Assembly: GCF_022836475.1 (NCBI RefSeq)
Contig: NZ_BQXH01000005.1
Coordinates: 1-64,000 of the forward strand
From: Ligilactobacillus pabuli
GTDB lineage: Bacteria; Bacillota; Bacilli; Lactobacillales; Lactobacillaceae
Direction: 5' to 3'
Length of the DNA stretch: 64,000 bases
Part shown: piece by piece, positions 42,709 through 53,011 of the stretch
Numbering within the stretch: the stretch's first letter is position 1
Layout of the letters: every line of letters begins with the position of its first letter
Notes under the pieces: model-generated
The model's database searches: none
Told to the model about the DNA's origin: nothing
Seen by the model: the letters and a program-made list of their open reading frames with translations, nothing else
Made by a program: the position numbers and the translations under genes

Positions 42709-44241
42709 TTAAACTTCTTCACGACGTCTTGAGAAGTAGAAGCCAGCAGCTGCCACACTCACGATCAGAACCCCAGCTAACAAGTAAAGGTAAATTCCGT
42801 GACCACCAGTTGATGGCAAAATACCTTTATGGATATTCTTAACCGTAACTTTTTGTGCATCTGCATATGAACCATTAGAAACGCTAAATTTAACTGGGGA
42901 AATTAACTTAGCATAACCTTCTGGAGCTTTAGTTTCGACCATCGCATAGCTTTCACCAGCATTTAACTTAGCGGAATATTCCAAACCTTGAACTTGGAAC
43001 AAACCAGTGGCATCAGATTTAACTGTTGTTGCATCAGCAGCTTTGTCTGACCAGCCTAACAGCTTGCCATTGGCATCCATTTGAGCATAAGCAACAGTAT
43101 TGCCGTCTTTATCTAACTTAACTAAATTAAATTCTGCGTTAGCCAATTTGTCACTTGCTTTGTCTTGATCCTCCTTCACGAACTTAGCACCACCAGTGTA
43201 AATCTTAGGAGTCTTCTCAGCAGGTGTTGTTGTAGTATCCGGGCCATTTCCGATAGTAAGTTCAGCCTCGTTGTCTGACACTTTATCAGGAACAGCATCT
43301 TTAGTCAGTGTTGCTTCGTAATGAACCTTAATTTCTTTACCAGCAAATGATTGAACTGCGGCAGTCTGCTTGAATTCTAACTTGTACCCATTACCAGCGG
43401 CTGTGACCATATAATCAGTACCTTTAGTTAAACCGGTAACTTTGAGTGAGTCCACATCGACCTTCAAACCATTAGTTGGTGTATCAACGACATTAAATGT
43501 ATCTTTATCTTTAATGTTCCATGGTACTGTAACAGTGATGTCGTATCCGAACTTATCACCATATTGTGCGTTATTATATGTGTTCTGTCCGTCAGTAACC
43601 GTTAATTTTTTCTTAGAAGCATCATCAAGATCCTTAGTGATAACCTGATTATCATCAACTTTTTCGTTCTTTGGGTATACCTGAACGTTGGTATTGATAT
43701 CTGTCGTTGAACCCGTCTTAAAAATTGGCATGTTCAATACAATTGGAGCTGCTTTTTGGGTAACACTTGTTGGTGAGTTAGTTTCAACAAAAAGATATGT
43801 TTTGTAATTACCCTTTGAATCTTTTAAAGGTAAGTTAGCAAAGGCTGCAATTCCGTCTTCGCCATCTTTAGTAGCAGTCTTTTCTTCATTAGTTTTAGTT
43901 GCATATGAAGGAGCTTGGTCGGCTGCGTCCTTTTGAATTGCTGCTACAGCATCTTCAGCAGATTGACCGTTGTTCCGTAAACTCAGAAAATGATCAGTAA
44001 CATCATAAGCAGCAAAAGTAACTCCGTTCAAACCTTCACCGCCAAAATCACTCATAACGTCCTCTGTATTTTGCTTACTAGCCGGTATTTTATCAAAAGC
44101 ACGTTTGTGTAAAGTCACATTTACGGTGCTTGCAACCGTGTCAGCTTTAACTATTTGAACTCCAGTCAATCCTTGAAACAACAACGGAACAACTAGCAAA
44201 ATGCTAGCAATTAAGTGGTAAAATCTACTACTTTTCTTCAT
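42709..44241 (-). CDS. Major (backbone) pilin, SpaA-like
   Basis: 510 residues. Signal peptide (FYHLIASILLVVPLLFQGLT), pilin motif VQVYPKNEKVDD with the conserved Lys used for polymerisation, isopeptide-forming D1/D2-type domains (GDKFGYDITVTVPW), CnaB C-domain with E-box ETKAPEGYAKL, sorting signal LPSTG at 475, membrane helix and RRREEV tail. Subunits are linked Lys to Thr by the adjacent class C sortase. It overlaps the preceding pilin gene by 14 bp, so translation is coupled. It forms the pilus shaft. Confidence 0.92.
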   Translation of the reverse strand: MKKSSRFYHLIASILLVVPLLFQGLTGVQIVKADTVASTVNVTLHKRAFDKIPASKQNTEDVMSDFGGEGLNGVTFAAYDVTDHFLSLRNNGQSAEDAVAAIQKDAADQAPSYATKTNEEKTATKDGEDGIAAFANLPLKDSKGNYKTYLFVETNSPTSVTQKAAPIVLNMPIFKTGSTTDINTNVQVYPKNEKVDDNQVITKDLDDASKKKLTVTDGQNTYNNAQYGDKFGYDITVTVPWNIKDKDTFNVVDTPTNGLKVDVDSLKVTGLTKGTDYMVTAAGNGYKLEFKQTAAVQSFAGKEIKVHYEATLTKDAVPDKVSDNEAELTIGNGPDTTTTPAEKTPKIYTGGAKFVKEDQDKASDKLANAEFNLVKLDKDGNTVAYAQMDANGKLLGWSDKAADATTVKSDATGLFQVQGLEYSAKLNAGESYAMVETKAPEGYAKLISPVKFSVSNGSYADAQKVTVKNIHKGILPSTGGHGIYLYLLAGVLIVSVAAAGFYFSRRREEV

Positions 44242-45043
44242 CTAAATCTTCCCCTTTTCTTCTTTTTAAAATAGCAATTGTTACCAGACTGATTATGACT
44301 AAAGTTAGACCAAGCCAAAAAGCTTGTTTCTTGATGACACCTGTTGTAGGTAAGGTCGGCTTGATCTCATTTGGTCGACTTGGTGTCGGCCGCGACGGAT
44401 TGGCATTATTTGGTCGACTTGGTGTCGGTTGCGTTGGTTCACCAGGTGTAGTCGGAGAAACTGGCTGACCTGGATTTTCGGGATTCTCAGGTTTAGGTGA
44501 CCCCGGAGTCGAACCCAAAGCCGACTTAGTATAAACATCTACTTCATTTTTAAGGTTCCCGTTTGAATCAGTAATTGGGAAACTCAAGATCAGTGGCTGT
44601 GCGGTAAGCTCTTGCCCGGACGTGTTGAACGACTTACCAACTTGTACAATTAATACAGCTTGAATTTCTGCATTAACTGTAAAGGGTCCAGTTTTTCCGC
44701 TTCTGTCTGTTTTTAAATCAGTGAGTTTCGTTAACTTGTTATCTCTGATATATTGTTGGATTGCTTGTGGATCTTTAGCAGCTAACTTTTCAAGCAGTTT
44801 CTCCTGCTGCATAGCAGAATGCCCCACTTCTTCAAAAGGTCGACTTAAGTCATAAACTGAAAAATACGAATTTATACCAGTGGTTTCACCCGTCGGAGTT
44901 AACTTTCCATGATGTAAAATCAGCTTGGTTGGTACTCGTACAGACTGCGCATGACTAGTACTAGTCGATGTAAACTGCAGGAAAATCCCTAGCACGGCGA
45001 CTAAGGTGAGTAAACTCAAGCGCCAAAAACCTTTTTTACTCAT
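44228..45043 (-). CDS. Minor pilin, SpaB-like (basal)
   Basis: 271 residues. Signal peptide (LLTLVAVLGIFLQFTSTSTS), one short Ig-like domain (VRVPTKLILHHGKLTPTGE start), then a long Pro-rich linker with repeated PSRPN/TPSRPN units (about residues 185-228), sorting signal LPTTG, membrane helix and a charged tail. Small size and Pro-rich stalk fit a basal pilin that links the fibre to the wall through sortase A. The second gene of the operon, 2 bp after the tip adhesin gene. Confidence 0.85.
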   Translation of the reverse strand: MSKKGFWRLSLLTLVAVLGIFLQFTSTSTSHAQSVRVPTKLILHHGKLTPTGETTGINSYFSVYDLSRPFEEVGHSAMQQEKLLEKLAAKDPQAIQQYIRDNKLTKLTDLKTDRSGKTGPFTVNAEIQAVLIVQVGKSFNTSGQELTAQPLILSFPITDSNGNLKNEVDVYTKSALGSTPGSPKPENPENPGQPVSPTTPGEPTQPTPSRPNNANPSRPTPSRPNEIKPTLPTTGVIKKQAFWLGLTLVIISLVTIAILKRRKGEDLDEEK

Positions 45044-45045
45044 CT

Positions 45046-47673
45046 CTACACCTCCTGACTTTTAGTCCGAAGAAAGACAACTATTCCACCTAGAGAGACT
45101 ACAATAATCGTTAGTCCTACTAAGAGATACCCACTTATTCCATGACCACCAGTCTTCGGTAAAACGCCTTGGGCATGATCTTTAATCGTGACTCTAATTG
45201 TGTTATTAGCTGTCCCCATCGTCAGATTAGAGGAACCACTAACATCTTCAGGTAATTTAACTGCTCCATCCTTGTTGATGGTGAATTTAATTTCCTGCTG
45301 TAACAGCGAATAGCCCTTGGGCGCTTTAGTTTCTTTCAAAGAATAACTGCCTGGTTTTAACCCCACAAATTTAACAAGTCCGTTTGAATCAGTAGCCAGT
45401 TCTTGATTGACACCATTACCAGTTAAATTAAAACTGGCATTTGCTAACTTTTTATTCTGATTGTCTTGGTCAACTTTAGTTACAACCAACTCGAAGTCTT
45501 TTAACTTATCATACTGGGCATAAGTCAACACTGCAGCTTCCTTACTACTATCAAGATAGAAACCATTTGTACTTGGCAGACTATTCTGACTGATCTGCTG
45601 ACCACTTTGGTCAAGAAATTTACCATCATCTGTTATGCGAAATTTAACCTGCGTACTATTTAACTGATATCCTTGCGGTGCACTAACTTCTTCAATTGAG
45701 TAGTATCCCGGCTTAATAGCTGACAAGTCTTCGTTAGCTTTGAACTCCTGCTCTTTAGTATTTGTATCCGGCATTTGCCACTGATCAGTGTACTTAATTA
45801 ACTTATAAGTTGCACCCGTTAATTTTTGACTGCTGTCAGCTGCATATTTCTGTACTTGGAAGCCTAAAGCAGTATTCGTGATGGTCAACTTATCAGAATC
45901 ATTACTAAATGACGGAATGTAGCCGTCAACGGCATCCTCTTTAGTCAGTTCATACTTAAAGTCTTGCCCATTATTGTTAAATTTTGGCAAGTACACTTGC
46001 TGTGAGTCTACCTTCAGTTGTTTAAACTCTTTTTTCCAACCATCATTAGCCGTTAAACTTCCACTGGCATTTTGCCAGGAATTTGGGTCACCAACATTCT
46101 GCCGTGAAACTGTGAAGTTAACACTATTTGGCTCTTTAACACCTGGCAAGTTATGCCAAATTTTATTAATATTGAGTGTGACTCCAGGTGCCTTAGCCGA
46201 CGGAACACCAAACTCAACTTTGGTATTAGACTGATCTGCACGCGGCGTTAAGGTCGTTGTACCGTTCATTTGATACCAGTGCTCAGGTTGAAAACCTTTG
46301 TCCTCAGTATTCATGTGAACCTGATAATGAACTTGAATTTCCTGATCTTTACCTAAGTTCAAATTAGCAACGTTTAACTGATTGCTACTTAACTGAACAT
46401 CTGGCAACTTAGTGACCTGCTGAGCACCCACACTCTTAACTGTTGGGCTTATTTCTGAAGCATAGTTAAACTGCGCTCCCAGCGGATCACTGATTGAACC
46501 GTTAACTATGGTGTTAAAGCCGGAAACAACATCCTTGGCCTGCTGATTTAAATAATCAGTCACTGCCGCGGCAGAATCAGCATCTTGATACATTCCCGGA
46601 GAAGCGATTTTTTCCATCCGTTCACGAACTTGTTGTTCATCCAAATAGTTTGCATCATTACTTAACTGAATACCTAAAGCATGAAGTTCTGTGACACGCT
46701 CCTGTGAAATTTTTGCTTCACCTAATGTCGCCGCCCATGTATCTTTAATAAGATTACCTGAACTATCAGTATATTCTTCTGGCAGACCTAAAAGTCCCTT
46801 AAGCCTTGATGTGTTGCCAGGATTATCTATCCTACTGTTGAATTTAGTACCATAAATCGTTCCATCACTATCTTTGGTGGAATTTACAACTTTATATGAG
46901 GAGGTTGGTACTCCGTCAGTTAATAGAATCATCATTTTCTTATTATCAGATGAATCATTAGTCAACATCTCAGTTCCTTGTCGGATTCCTAATTGGGTGA
47001 AGGTTCCTCCATTGAATTCCCCATTTAAAGCGTCGTTAATTTCTTTTCGGTGTTGTCCATTTGATACACTTCCTAAACCAACAAGTTCCTTTCTATAGCC
47101 TCTACCAGGACTAGAATAACCAACCAAACCGACATTAACATAATCACCAATTCCTGCATCTTCAATTAACTGTAAGAACTGCTTCACACCATCACGAACA
47201 GCCTGCGCTCGATCAGCGTGAAGTGGATTATTATTTGGGTCCATTGAACCAGACATATCTACCACTAAAACAATGTCAACTGGTTTAATATCCTTTTGAG
47301 AGTTACCTTTAACATTTAGATAAACATCATACAAACCAGGCGTGTTGGTTTCCTTAGCATATTTTCTAATTGCATATTCAGGATCACTACTATCAGTTCC
47401 AAACTTTAAATATGAGTCTTTTGTATTACTTGGATCTCCATCCCAGTTATTATTGTTATCAACTCCTGTACTCGTTCCGCCTTGATGATTCCTGACATTC
47501 TTTTGATTGCTTGGTTGCCAATAATTTTTAGGATATGTACCATTTTCATCAGTATAGCTAGGTGTTAGACCACTCTTTGTATTATCAGCATGAGCACTAA
47601 CTCCGCCTAAAAAAACGAGCAGTACCAAAGTACATAAAGTTAAAATTCGTTTGACATTAAAACTAGAAATCAA
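45046..47673 (-). CDS. Pilus tip adhesin with von Willebrand A domain, SpaC-like
   Basis: 875 residues from TTG at 47673 with AAAGGAGGA upstream. Signal peptide (LTLCTLVLLVFLGGVSAHA); VWA domain (residues about 130-400) with the metal-binding site DIVLVVDMSGSMDP; then CnaB repeats with LTGATYKLIK, IEEVSAPQGYQL and LKETKAPKGYSL; sorting signal LPKTG, membrane helix and a short charged tail. VWA tip pilins bind host or matrix ligands. First gene of the operon tip-basal-backbone-sortase, whose promoter lies in 47674-48256. Confidence 0.92.
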   Translation of the reverse strand: MISSFNVKRILTLCTLVLLVFLGGVSAHADNTKSGLTPSYTDENGTYPKNYWQPSNQKNVRNHQGGTSTGVDNNNNWDGDPSNTKDSYLKFGTDSSDPEYAIRKYAKETNTPGLYDVYLNVKGNSQKDIKPVDIVLVVDMSGSMDPNNNPLHADRAQAVRDGVKQFLQLIEDAGIGDYVNVGLVGYSSPGRGYRKELVGLGSVSNGQHRKEINDALNGEFNGGTFTQLGIRQGTEMLTNDSSDNKKMMILLTDGVPTSSYKVVNSTKDSDGTIYGTKFNSRIDNPGNTSRLKGLLGLPEEYTDSSGNLIKDTWAATLGEAKISQERVTELHALGIQLSNDANYLDEQQVRERMEKIASPGMYQDADSAAAVTDYLNQQAKDVVSGFNTIVNGSISDPLGAQFNYASEISPTVKSVGAQQVTKLPDVQLSSNQLNVANLNLGKDQEIQVHYQVHMNTEDKGFQPEHWYQMNGTTTLTPRADQSNTKVEFGVPSAKAPGVTLNINKIWHNLPGVKEPNSVNFTVSRQNVGDPNSWQNASGSLTANDGWKKEFKQLKVDSQQVYLPKFNNNGQDFKYELTKEDAVDGYIPSFSNDSDKLTITNTALGFQVQKYAADSSQKLTGATYKLIKYTDQWQMPDTNTKEQEFKANEDLSAIKPGYYSIEEVSAPQGYQLNSTQVKFRITDDGKFLDQSGQQISQNSLPSTNGFYLDSSKEAAVLTYAQYDKLKDFELVVTKVDQDNQNKKLANASFNLTGNGVNQELATDSNGLVKFVGLKPGSYSLKETKAPKGYSLLQQEIKFTINKDGAVKLPEDVSGSSNLTMGTANNTIRVTIKDHAQGVLPKTGGHGISGYLLVGLTIIVVSLGGIVVFLRTKSQEV

Positions 47674-48256
47674 TTTTTCTTCCTCCTTTACTTAACTTTT
47701 AACTGTTTGTAGGCTTACATTTAAAATTATGCTTATTTCGAAATAAAACAAATTTTCAAATTAAGTTAATTCTTTTATAAATTAGCCAAGAGATGTAATG
47801 TTTACTTAAGAAGTATAACAATTAGTAACTCGTTTTTTTTTGTAAAATTTAAATATTAGTATCATGTTTTTATTATCATTTTTAAAAAATGATACCGCAA
47901 AATCAACCAACCTAGTTCAATTTTTTGAATATCCCACAGAATTTCTCTTCAAAGAATCAATAATTACAACGTCTAACAATCATTTTTTCATCCTTTAATT
48001 AATGCTGATGTCATCTCAATGCTTAACTTTATTAGAGAGAAAATCCTAGTCGCGAAGGCTTTTAAATCATTTTTTTAATATAAAGACAATACAAAAGGGC
48101 AACTTCTGTACTTAACGCAAATCAGCATGTTTTTCAAAGTCTTAATTTTTCATCATTTCTATAAAAAATTGATACATTTTTTGAAATAATAATTCACTTT
48201 TTTATTTGAGGTTTTAGTATAATTATTGCAAGACTTTCTTTTGCTTTTTCAAGGGG
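47674..48256. other. Divergent control region between pilus operon and Mga-like gene
   Basis: 583 bp, very AT-rich, no gene. Contains TATAAT at 48218-48223 on the plus strand, 34 bp before the regulator, without a clear -35. The minus side has many A/T tracts upstream of the pilus start. This is the expected binding region for an Mga-type activator; no repeat operator is clear by eye. Confidence 0.5.
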
Positions 48257-49729
48257 ATGATGAAAATTTTAAAAGCTTTTGTTCCTTTTTTAGATAAAGA
48301 ACGATATCTTCTAGTTCGTTTTTTCGAATTTTTCCTAAATAAGAACTCCGATGATCACACTATTTCTTTGATCGAAATTCAAAACGAATTAGCGGTTAGT
48401 TCTTATCGTTTACGAGAAATAATCACAACTGCGCAGGATATCTGTGCCAAAATTCCTGAACTCCATCTCTCTCCAGTAAAAGATAAACGAATCCGTCTAA
48501 CAGGATTAGGCACACTACAACTTAAAAAAATAATCCTTCAAGAAGCACACGCCTCGTTGCGCTTCAAAATTTTCATTCATATTTCCTTAAAGCCCAAAAG
48601 TTACTCCGACTCTAAATTTCAAAAAAAAAATGGTATTAGTCGAGCAACTTATTTCAGATTTAAAAGTAATCTGATCAGTGACCTTGACAACAAGTTAATC
48701 CAATCGTCACATACCAACGAAAGCTGCATCCGTTACTATATCTACAGTGTTATACTCTACTTTTCTTATCTTGATTTTTTCGATGATACTGATTCAAAAA
48801 AGCAGTTAATTGACAGCATCAACCAAATAACTCTTTTGCTTAAGCTAAGTCCTACCAATACTCAACGTAAACAACATCTTTATTTTGGTGCCGTTAGTTA
48901 CTGGCGAAGTAAGAACGGTCACAGACTTACAAAAGCTGACAATAGATTTTTTGTAGCGGTTAAAAACACTCCTGAAATAATCAATTTTACTCAATATTTC
49001 ATCAATTCATGGAATATGAAGAAAACTCGCGCATTACGGTGTGTGCGTTTCTTTACAACCTTTCTATTAACTTATGAAGAAATTAGTGCCGAGAAACTTC
49101 CATTTCTTCATGGCTACGACCTAGTAAATGACTTAACTCAACAACAATTAACCATTATTCGTAAACATTTTGCTGGCAATTCAACACTAAATATTAATTC
49201 ATTAACTAACAAACTACTTAAAACTAATGTTAAAATACTAATCCCTGTTTTTTTAAATACATCATATACTAACCCTAAGACTTGTTTTTTCTATGAGAAT
49301 TCTTACTTAGATGCTGATCAACTAACCAAAAAGTTGTTGAATGTTCGTAATGCTTACAAAAAAAGTCGTCCACTAGGCTCTGACGAATATACACAACTTT
49401 ACTATTCTTATTTATTTACTATAATGGCTGAGATTCCCATCTCTTCTTTTTCAGATAGAATCCATATCGCAGTAGACTTTTCTCCGGGAGTAACATATAC
49501 GGACTATGTTAAAAAGAAGCTAATTGAATTTTCTTTTTTAAACATTCAAATTGACAATTTTGTCAATCCGCAAACAGATATCTATATTACAAATAACTTC
49601 GACCAAACTTTCAAAAACGAACAGGTCATCTGGGAACGCCCGCCACAAACTGCCGAACTAATGCATTTACGAAAACTTATTGTTCGCGTTAAAAACAATA
49701 AACTTAAGAAAAAAGAAAGCGACTATTAA
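48257..49729 (+). CDS. Mga-family transcriptional regulator
   Basis: 490 residues. N-terminal HTH regions (ISLIEIQNELAVSSYRLREI, residues about 36-55; ISRATYFRFKSNLISDL, about 128-144), a PRD-like middle (residues 150-380) and a C-terminal EIIB-like end, the layout of Mga/AtxA virulence regulators. SYRLREI and the LxLSPxxxxR region match Mga HTH. It is transcribed away from the pilus operon and is the obvious candidate for its activator. SD AAGGGG lies unusually close to the ATG. Confidence 0.85.
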   Translation: MMKILKAFVPFLDKERYLLVRFFEFFLNKNSDDHTISLIEIQNELAVSSYRLREIITTAQDICAKIPELHLSPVKDKRIRLTGLGTLQLKKIILQEAHASLRFKIFIHISLKPKSYSDSKFQKKNGISRATYFRFKSNLISDLDNKLIQSSHTNESCIRYYIYSVILYFSYLDFFDDTDSKKQLIDSINQITLLLKLSPTNTQRKQHLYFGAVSYWRSKNGHRLTKADNRFFVAVKNTPEIINFTQYFINSWNMKKTRALRCVRFFTTFLLTYEEISAEKLPFLHGYDLVNDLTQQQLTIIRKHFAGNSTLNINSLTNKLLKTNVKILIPVFLNTSYTNPKTCFFYENSYLDADQLTKKLLNVRNAYKKSRPLGSDEYTQLYYSYLFTIMAEIPISSFSDRIHIAVDFSPGVTYTDYVKKKLIEFSFLNIQIDNFVNPQTDIYITNNFDQTFKNEQVIWERPPQTAELMHLRKLIVRVKNNKLKKKESDY

Positions 49730-50023
49730 TTAATGCTGCTTAATTTTAGGTTTAGTAAAATATGAAAGTTCTTCATTAAGCAACATCTACACCTTCAAGT
49801 TTTATACGCGGTATAGATCGCACTTTTCTTATTTTGTTTGGAGCAGCTTACTTCGTGAACTAGGTCAATTATTCTCGAAGCTAAATTCATGACCTTTGTT
49901 TCAAACTCCGAACGCAAGATGAATATCACCTCGACTTTGCACAAGTTTTCTGAGACAAAGTTGAGACGATATCATTTTTTTATTTTTATGTAAAAAAATG
50001 AGACAATTTATTTTCAAACAAAA

Positions 50024-50056
50024 ACAGTAAGCCCGTTAAAGGGTGCTCACTGTTGA
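50024..50056 (+). terminator. Hairpin in the intergenic region after the first Mga gene
   Basis: AACAGTAAGC pairs with GCTCACTGTT (one mismatch), with A/T-rich flanks. The 49730-50217 gap otherwise holds no gene that I can support. Confidence 0.4.
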
Positions 50057-50181
50057 GATATCAAGCATTAGCGCAGATTTAATTTTTTATTCACTGATTT
50101 TTTACAGTCCCAAAAAATCCCGTAAAGAAGTCTTATTTTTTTAATTACTTACAAAATAAATGATACTTCTAGAATTTTGAA

Positions 50182-50211
50182 TTGCTTAATTGACCCAGAG
50201 TTTAGTAGAAT
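50182..50211 (+). promoter_or_regulatory. Candidate promoter of second Mga-like gene
   Basis: TTGCTT at 50182-50187 and TAGAAT at 50206-50211, spacing 18, 45 bp before the ATG at 50257. Confidence 0.4.
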
Positions 50212-50256
50212 GAACCCGTGCAAGTTTACTGCAACTATATCTTGGGGGTAAGCAGA

Positions 50257-51722
50257 ATGTTAAAATCATTTATTCCTTTTTTAGACAAAGAACGATACCT
50301 CACTGTACGTGTGTTTGAGATTTTTTCCATCAAGGCACGAAAGAAAATACTGTTTCCTTTTCTGAACTACAAAATAAACTGGCAGTCAGTTCTTATAAAC
50401 TCCAACAGGTAATTTCAACTGCACAAAATATCTGTCAGCAAGTTACCGGCCTCAATCTGGAACAAACGTCCGCTAAAGAGCTGACCCTAACTGGACTAGA
50501 CTCCCTTAAACTTAAAAAAATTATTTTGTACGAAGCACATCATTCCTTACGCTTCAAGATTTTTATTCATATCGCCTTACACCCGAAAGAATATTCAGAT
50601 GCTGAATTTCAACAACAGCATGGTATCAGCCGTGCAACTTACTTTCGCATTAAAAGCTTATTACTAAATGAAATTAGTGCGGAAATCAAAGATAATATCA
50701 CTCGTAGCGAAGCATACACTCGCTATTACATCTACAATGTTATCTACTATTTTTCTTATCTCGACTTTGTTGGTGATAGTTTTGAAAAAAAAGAACTAAC
50801 TGCAAGTATCAATTACATCATCATGACTCTCAAACTCAGCCCGACAAATTTACAACGGAAACAACACCTTTATTTCGTGGTCGTTAATTACTGGCGTAGC
50901 AAAAATGGCCATAAAATGTCAGCCAACGACGAAAAATTTTTTATTACTTTTAAAAAGACACCACCTATTAGAAAATGCTTGAATCACTTAAATAAATTCT
51001 GGGCAAATTCTGAAATTGGTGCCGTTAGGATCTCAAATTCTGTCCTAACTTTTTTGATATCAATTGAAGAACTAAACGTTAATATGCTGCAAAGCCTACA
51101 AGATTATGACTTAGTCAATGAACTGACCCAGCGACAAATTGCGCTGATTGAACAAGTATTAGGTGAAAATTTCGCCCAACTCAATTTACTTTCTTTGACC
51201 GATAAATTATTAAAGGTTAACGCAAAAATGTTAGTCCCGTTTTACCTGGATACTTCTTATAACGACATGAAGAATTGGGATTTTTATGAAGATTCCTACT
51301 TGTCGATTGCCCGATTAGCCAAGCAACTCTTACAATGTCGCGCTAACTTTAAGTCTGTCCGACCAATGGGAGAAAACGAAGCTACTCAGCTCTATTATTC
51401 TTACCTATTCACCATTTTCTCTGAGATTCCCACCACAGCCTTTTCCGATCAAGTTCGCATCGCCGTTGATTTCTCTCAGGGAATCAAGTATACCGACTAC
51501 ATCAAGAAAAAGCTGTTGGAAATGGCTCTGCTAAATATCCAAATTGACAAATTTGTTAACCCTCGGACCGATATTTATTTGACCAACAATTTCGACCCCA
51601 CTTTCAAAAACTACCAAATCGTCTGGGACCACCCACCGTTAACGAAAGAAATGGTTGATTTGCGTGAACTAATTGTCAAGGTCAAAAATGCTAAGTACAA
51701 AGGTGCTGACGAAAAAAATTAA
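50257..51722 (+). pseudogene. Second Mga-family regulator, frameshifted in a T-run
   Basis: Close paralog of the gene at 48257-49729 (MLKSFIPFLDKERYLTVRVF versus MKILKAFVPFLDKERYLLVRFF). The frame breaks at a run of six T (50321-50326). One extra T gives FEIFFHQGTKENTVSFSELQ, which lines up residue for residue with the paralog's FEFFLNKNSDDHTISLIEIQ, and the frame then stays open to 51722. About 488 residues if restored. In the present sequence the product ends after about 51 residues. Possible on/off switch by slippage, recent decay or assembly error. Confidence 0.8.
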
Positions 51723-51727
51723 ATTAT

Positions 51728-51766
51728 GGTGCTGATAGCGGTGATTGCTATCAGCACCATTTTTAA
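51728..51766 (+). terminator. Strong terminator after second Mga gene
   Basis: GGTGCTGATAGC pairs with GCTATCAGCACC around GGTGATT, followed by ATTTTT. Confidence 0.9.
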
Positions 51767-51773
51767 TTACCGA

Positions 51774-51810
51774 CAAAAAAATAGAGATGAAGCTTTCTCT
51801 TCATCTCCAC
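51774..51810 (-). terminator. Terminator of glycerate kinase gene
   Basis: On the minus strand GGAGATGAAG pairs with CTTCATCTC around AGAAAG, followed by ATTTTTTT. Confidence 0.85.
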
Positions 51811-51820
51811 TCACTATTAT

Positions 51821-52960
51821 TTAAATTACCTTGATCAAACGCGCAATATTTTCCGCCACTTGTTCAATATCGTGTGCACTATCTGCAATAGCCCGTTTGA
51901 GAGGTTTAGCACCACTAGGCGTTGAAAAAACTGCGTCGATTGAATCAACGTGATACAAAGACTCAATCTGATCGCCAACATTCCCAGCTAAAACAATTAC
52001 GGGCGCTGTTGGAGCAACGGACTTAGTCGCTAGGGCAACTCCATATGGTGTTTTGCCAAACTTAGTTTGATGATCAATACTACCTTCACCTGTAAACACA
52101 AAATCAGCATCCTGAGCTCGTTTTTTTAACTCGCTATATTCGACCACGAGATCGATTCCGCGCTCCATTTTAGCGTTGGTGAAGGCCAATAAACCAGCAC
52201 CCAAACCACCAGCCGCACCACCACCAGGCACATCCTTGATCGTGATACCCAAATCTCTAGCAATAATCTCGGCGTAGTGGGTCAAATTACGATCTAACTG
52301 CGTGATCATTGCTGGGGTCGCCCCCTTTTGCGGACCGAAAATCGCACTAGCACCGTTTTCCCCAGTTAAAGGATTTGTAACATCAGATGCAATTAGAATC
52401 TCCACGTCCTTAATGCGCGGATCAAGTTCTCGAACATCGATTTTATCCAATTGGTCTAAAGCACCCCCACCAAAAGGCAACTCAGCACCCTGGACATCCA
52501 ATAATTTAGCCCCGAGAGCCTGCGCCATTCCAGCCCCACCATCGTTAGTCGCGGACCCACCAAGTCCAAGAATTATTTTGTTAACGCCATAGTTCAGAGC
52601 ACTTAAAATTAGTTGGCCCATCCCGTAAGTTGTAGTTTTCAACGGGTCATGGGTGTTTTCATCAACAAATTGCAGCCCACTCGCAGCGGACATTTCAATC
52701 ACGGCAGTCTGACTATTTCCCAACAGGCCATAGCTTGCCGTGACTTGTTTCCCAAGTGGATCAGTGACCTGTTCTTGCACAAACTTACCCTTAGTTGCCT
52801 CAGTCAATGCTTGAACAGTTCCTTCTCCGCCATCAGCCATCGGTACTAACTCCATTTTTGCTGCCGGATAAATTTTCATGATTCCCTTTTTGATAGCAAG
52901 ACTAACTTCCTTAGCGGTTAAACTTCCTTTAAATGAATCTGGAGCGATCACAAACTTCAT
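51821..52960 (-). CDS. Glycerate kinase (GarK/GlxK family)
   Basis: 379 residues from ATG at 52960 with AAAGGAGA upstream. The start KFVIAPDSFKGSLTAKEV, the central LGLGGSATNDGGAGMAQALG and the C-terminal FTGEGSIDHQTKFGKTPYG are signatures of this family, which phosphorylates glycerate, most members giving 2-phosphoglycerate. Cytoplasmic. A TetR-type regulator lies 51 bp upstream in the same sense and a TSUP exporter beyond it, so the three may form one response. No glyoxylate or hydroxypyruvate gene is seen. Confidence 0.93.
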   Translation of the reverse strand: MKFVIAPDSFKGSLTAKEVSLAIKKGIMKIYPAAKMELVPMADGGEGTVQALTEATKGKFVQEQVTDPLGKQVTASYGLLGNSQTAVIEMSAASGLQFVDENTHDPLKTTTYGMGQLILSALNYGVNKIILGLGGSATNDGGAGMAQALGAKLLDVQGAELPFGGGALDQLDKIDVRELDPRIKDVEILIASDVTNPLTGENGASAIFGPQKGATPAMITQLDRNLTHYAEIIARDLGITIKDVPGGGAAGGLGAGLLAFTNAKMERGIDLVVEYSELKKRAQDADFVFTGEGSIDHQTKFGKTPYGVALATKSVAPTAPVIVLAGNVGDQIESLYHVDSIDAVFSTPSGAKPLKRAIADSAHDIEQVAENIARLIKVI

Positions 52961-53011
52961 CAAACTTCTCCTTTCAAAATTACTGAGAAAATCCTGATTT
53001 TTCTTCTCTAT

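Noticed and set aside
41459-47673. Pilus genes as a mobile island
   Set aside because: No integrase, insertion sequence or flanking direct repeat was found; the layout fits a resident Mga-controlled pilus locus.
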